Assembly: GCA_963763015.1 (NCBI GenBank)
Contig: CAVXML010000010.1
Span: forward strand, 62,001 to 126,000
Source: Fodinibacter sp963763015
Lineage (GTDB): Bacteria; Actinomycetota; Actinomycetes; Actinomycetales; Dermatophilaceae
Direction: 5' to 3'
Length of the DNA: 64,000 bases
In this document: positions 63,576 to 64,000 of the stretch, one piece after another
Numbering within the stretch: position 1 is the stretch's first letter
How the letters are laid out: every line of letters begins with the position of its first letter
Notes under the pieces: generated by a model
Seen by the model: the letters and a program-made list of their open reading frames with translations, nothing else
Databases searched by the model: none
What the model was told of the DNA's origin: nothing
Translations under genes and position numbers: made by a program

Positions 63576-63611
63576 CCGCGGCGGCTGCCCGGGGCCGTGT
63601 TCCGGTGCAGT

Positions 63612-63648
63612 TAGACTGACCGGCGATCCCCACCCCCCGACGGGGGTG
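63612..63648 (+). promoter_or_regulatory. Putative efp -10 and leader hairpin
   Basis: TAGACT (63612-63617) lies about 89 nt before GTG 63706. It is followed by a hairpin CACCCCC...GGGGGTG (63631-63648) in the leader. No clear -35 was found. Confidence 0.35.
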
Positions 63649-63705
63649 ACGCGCGCCCTCGACCGGGCACGCAGCATCCGACCTGACGAAAGCGAAGACC
63701 TGCAC

Positions 63706-64000
63706 GTGGCATCGACCAACGACCTCAAGAACGGCCTCGTCCTCAACCTGGAGGGCCAGCTCTGGACCGTCGTGGAGTTCCAGCACGTCAAGCCGGGGAA
63801 GGGTCCCGCCTTCGTGCGGACCAAGCTGAAGAACGTCATGAGCGGCAAGGTCGTCGACAAGACGTTCAACGCCGGCGTCAAGGTCGAGACGGCGAACGTC
63901 GACAAGCGGACGATGCAGTACCTGTACAACGACGGCACCGACTTCATCTTCATGGACCCCGACACCTACGACCAGATCTCGGTGCGACCCGAGGTCGTCG
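63706..64000 (+). CDS. efp: Translation elongation factor P (3' truncated by window edge)
   Basis: EF-P relieves ribosome stalling at polyproline. The first 98 residues are visible: the KOW-like domain with VEFQHVKPGKGPAFVRTKLK (conserved Lys at the modified position) and the start of the OB domain (QYLYNDGTDFIFMDPDTYDQ). GTG 63706 follows GAAAGCGAAGACC. The gene continues past base 64000. Confidence 0.96.
   Translation, partial: MASTNDLKNGLVLNLEGQLWTVVEFQHVKPGKGPAFVRTKLKNVMSGKVVDKTFNAGVKVETANVDKRTMQYLYNDGTDFIFMDPDTYDQISVRPEVV

Overview
This window is high-GC chromosomal DNA from an actinobacterium. The 16S rRNA gene, the gene order (infC-rpmI-rplT, pheST, a complete arg cluster, tlyA-nadK-recN-steA-steB, aroE/C/K/B-efp) and the many GTG starts with 4-base overlaps suggest Micrococcales, probably the Intrasporangiaceae group (Phycicoccus/Janibacter/Knoellia-like). 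The family-level guess comes from recalled 16S signatures, not from a search. Almost everything reads left to right. The exceptions are an adenosine deaminase (18.2-19.2 kb) and a block of three minus-strand genes (47.1-50.9 kb).

Layout. 0-8.3 kb: the 3' part of infC, ribosomal proteins L35 and L20, a SpoU-type RNA methylase, an orphan PAS histidine kinase, an MFS exporter and both PheRS subunits. 8.3-16.9 kb: a short-chain dehydrogenase, a 77-nt hairpin repeat, then a tightly overlapped arginine operon argC-(ACT protein)-argJ-argB-argD-argF-argR-argH, controlled at an ARG box that overlaps the argC promoter. 16.9-20.7 kb: an alkyladenine glycosylase, a lipoprotein, adenosine deaminase (minus) and tyrS. 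20.7-26.7 kb: one rRNA operon (leader with promoters, 16S, 23S, 5S, strong terminator; no spacer tRNA). 26.8-39.4 kb: a TPR protein, an HAD phosphatase, a Lys/Ala-rich histone-like protein, tlyA, nadK, recN, then an envelope cluster (steA, steB, a MraY/WecA-like membrane protein, murJ-like flippase, glycosyltransferase). 39.5-47.1 kb: pyrG, a Nudix hydrolase, a YchJ-like protein, a MauE-thioredoxin fusion, the second 77-nt hairpin, VOC proteins, aspS and an AraC regulator. 47.1-50.9 kb (minus): alpha/beta hydrolase, GNAT acetyltransferase, MMPL transporter. 51.1-64 kb: rarA, three small envelope proteins, alaS, ruvX, mltG, aroE, a prepilin peptidase, aroC, aroK, aroB, an intradiol-dioxygenase-fold lipoprotein and the start of efp.

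Most of this is a conserved housekeeping backbone: four aminoacyl-tRNA synthetases, arginine and shikimate pathways, and peptidoglycan and division genes. I saw no phage, IS element, CRISPR array, toxin-antitoxin pair or defence island.

The less ordinary signals are: (1) a two-copy, exactly 77-nt inverted-repeat element in intergenic DNA; (2) an apparent excess of the heptamer GGATGCC/GGCATCC, including in non-coding DNA; (3) repeated placement of TAnnnT -10 hexamers 7-9 nt upstream of start codons, suggesting many leaderless mRNAs; (4) an ACT-domain protein embedded in the arg operon; (5) three suspicious frame or start anomalies (argB, the Lys-rich gene, tlyA), at least two of which look like a single missing base.
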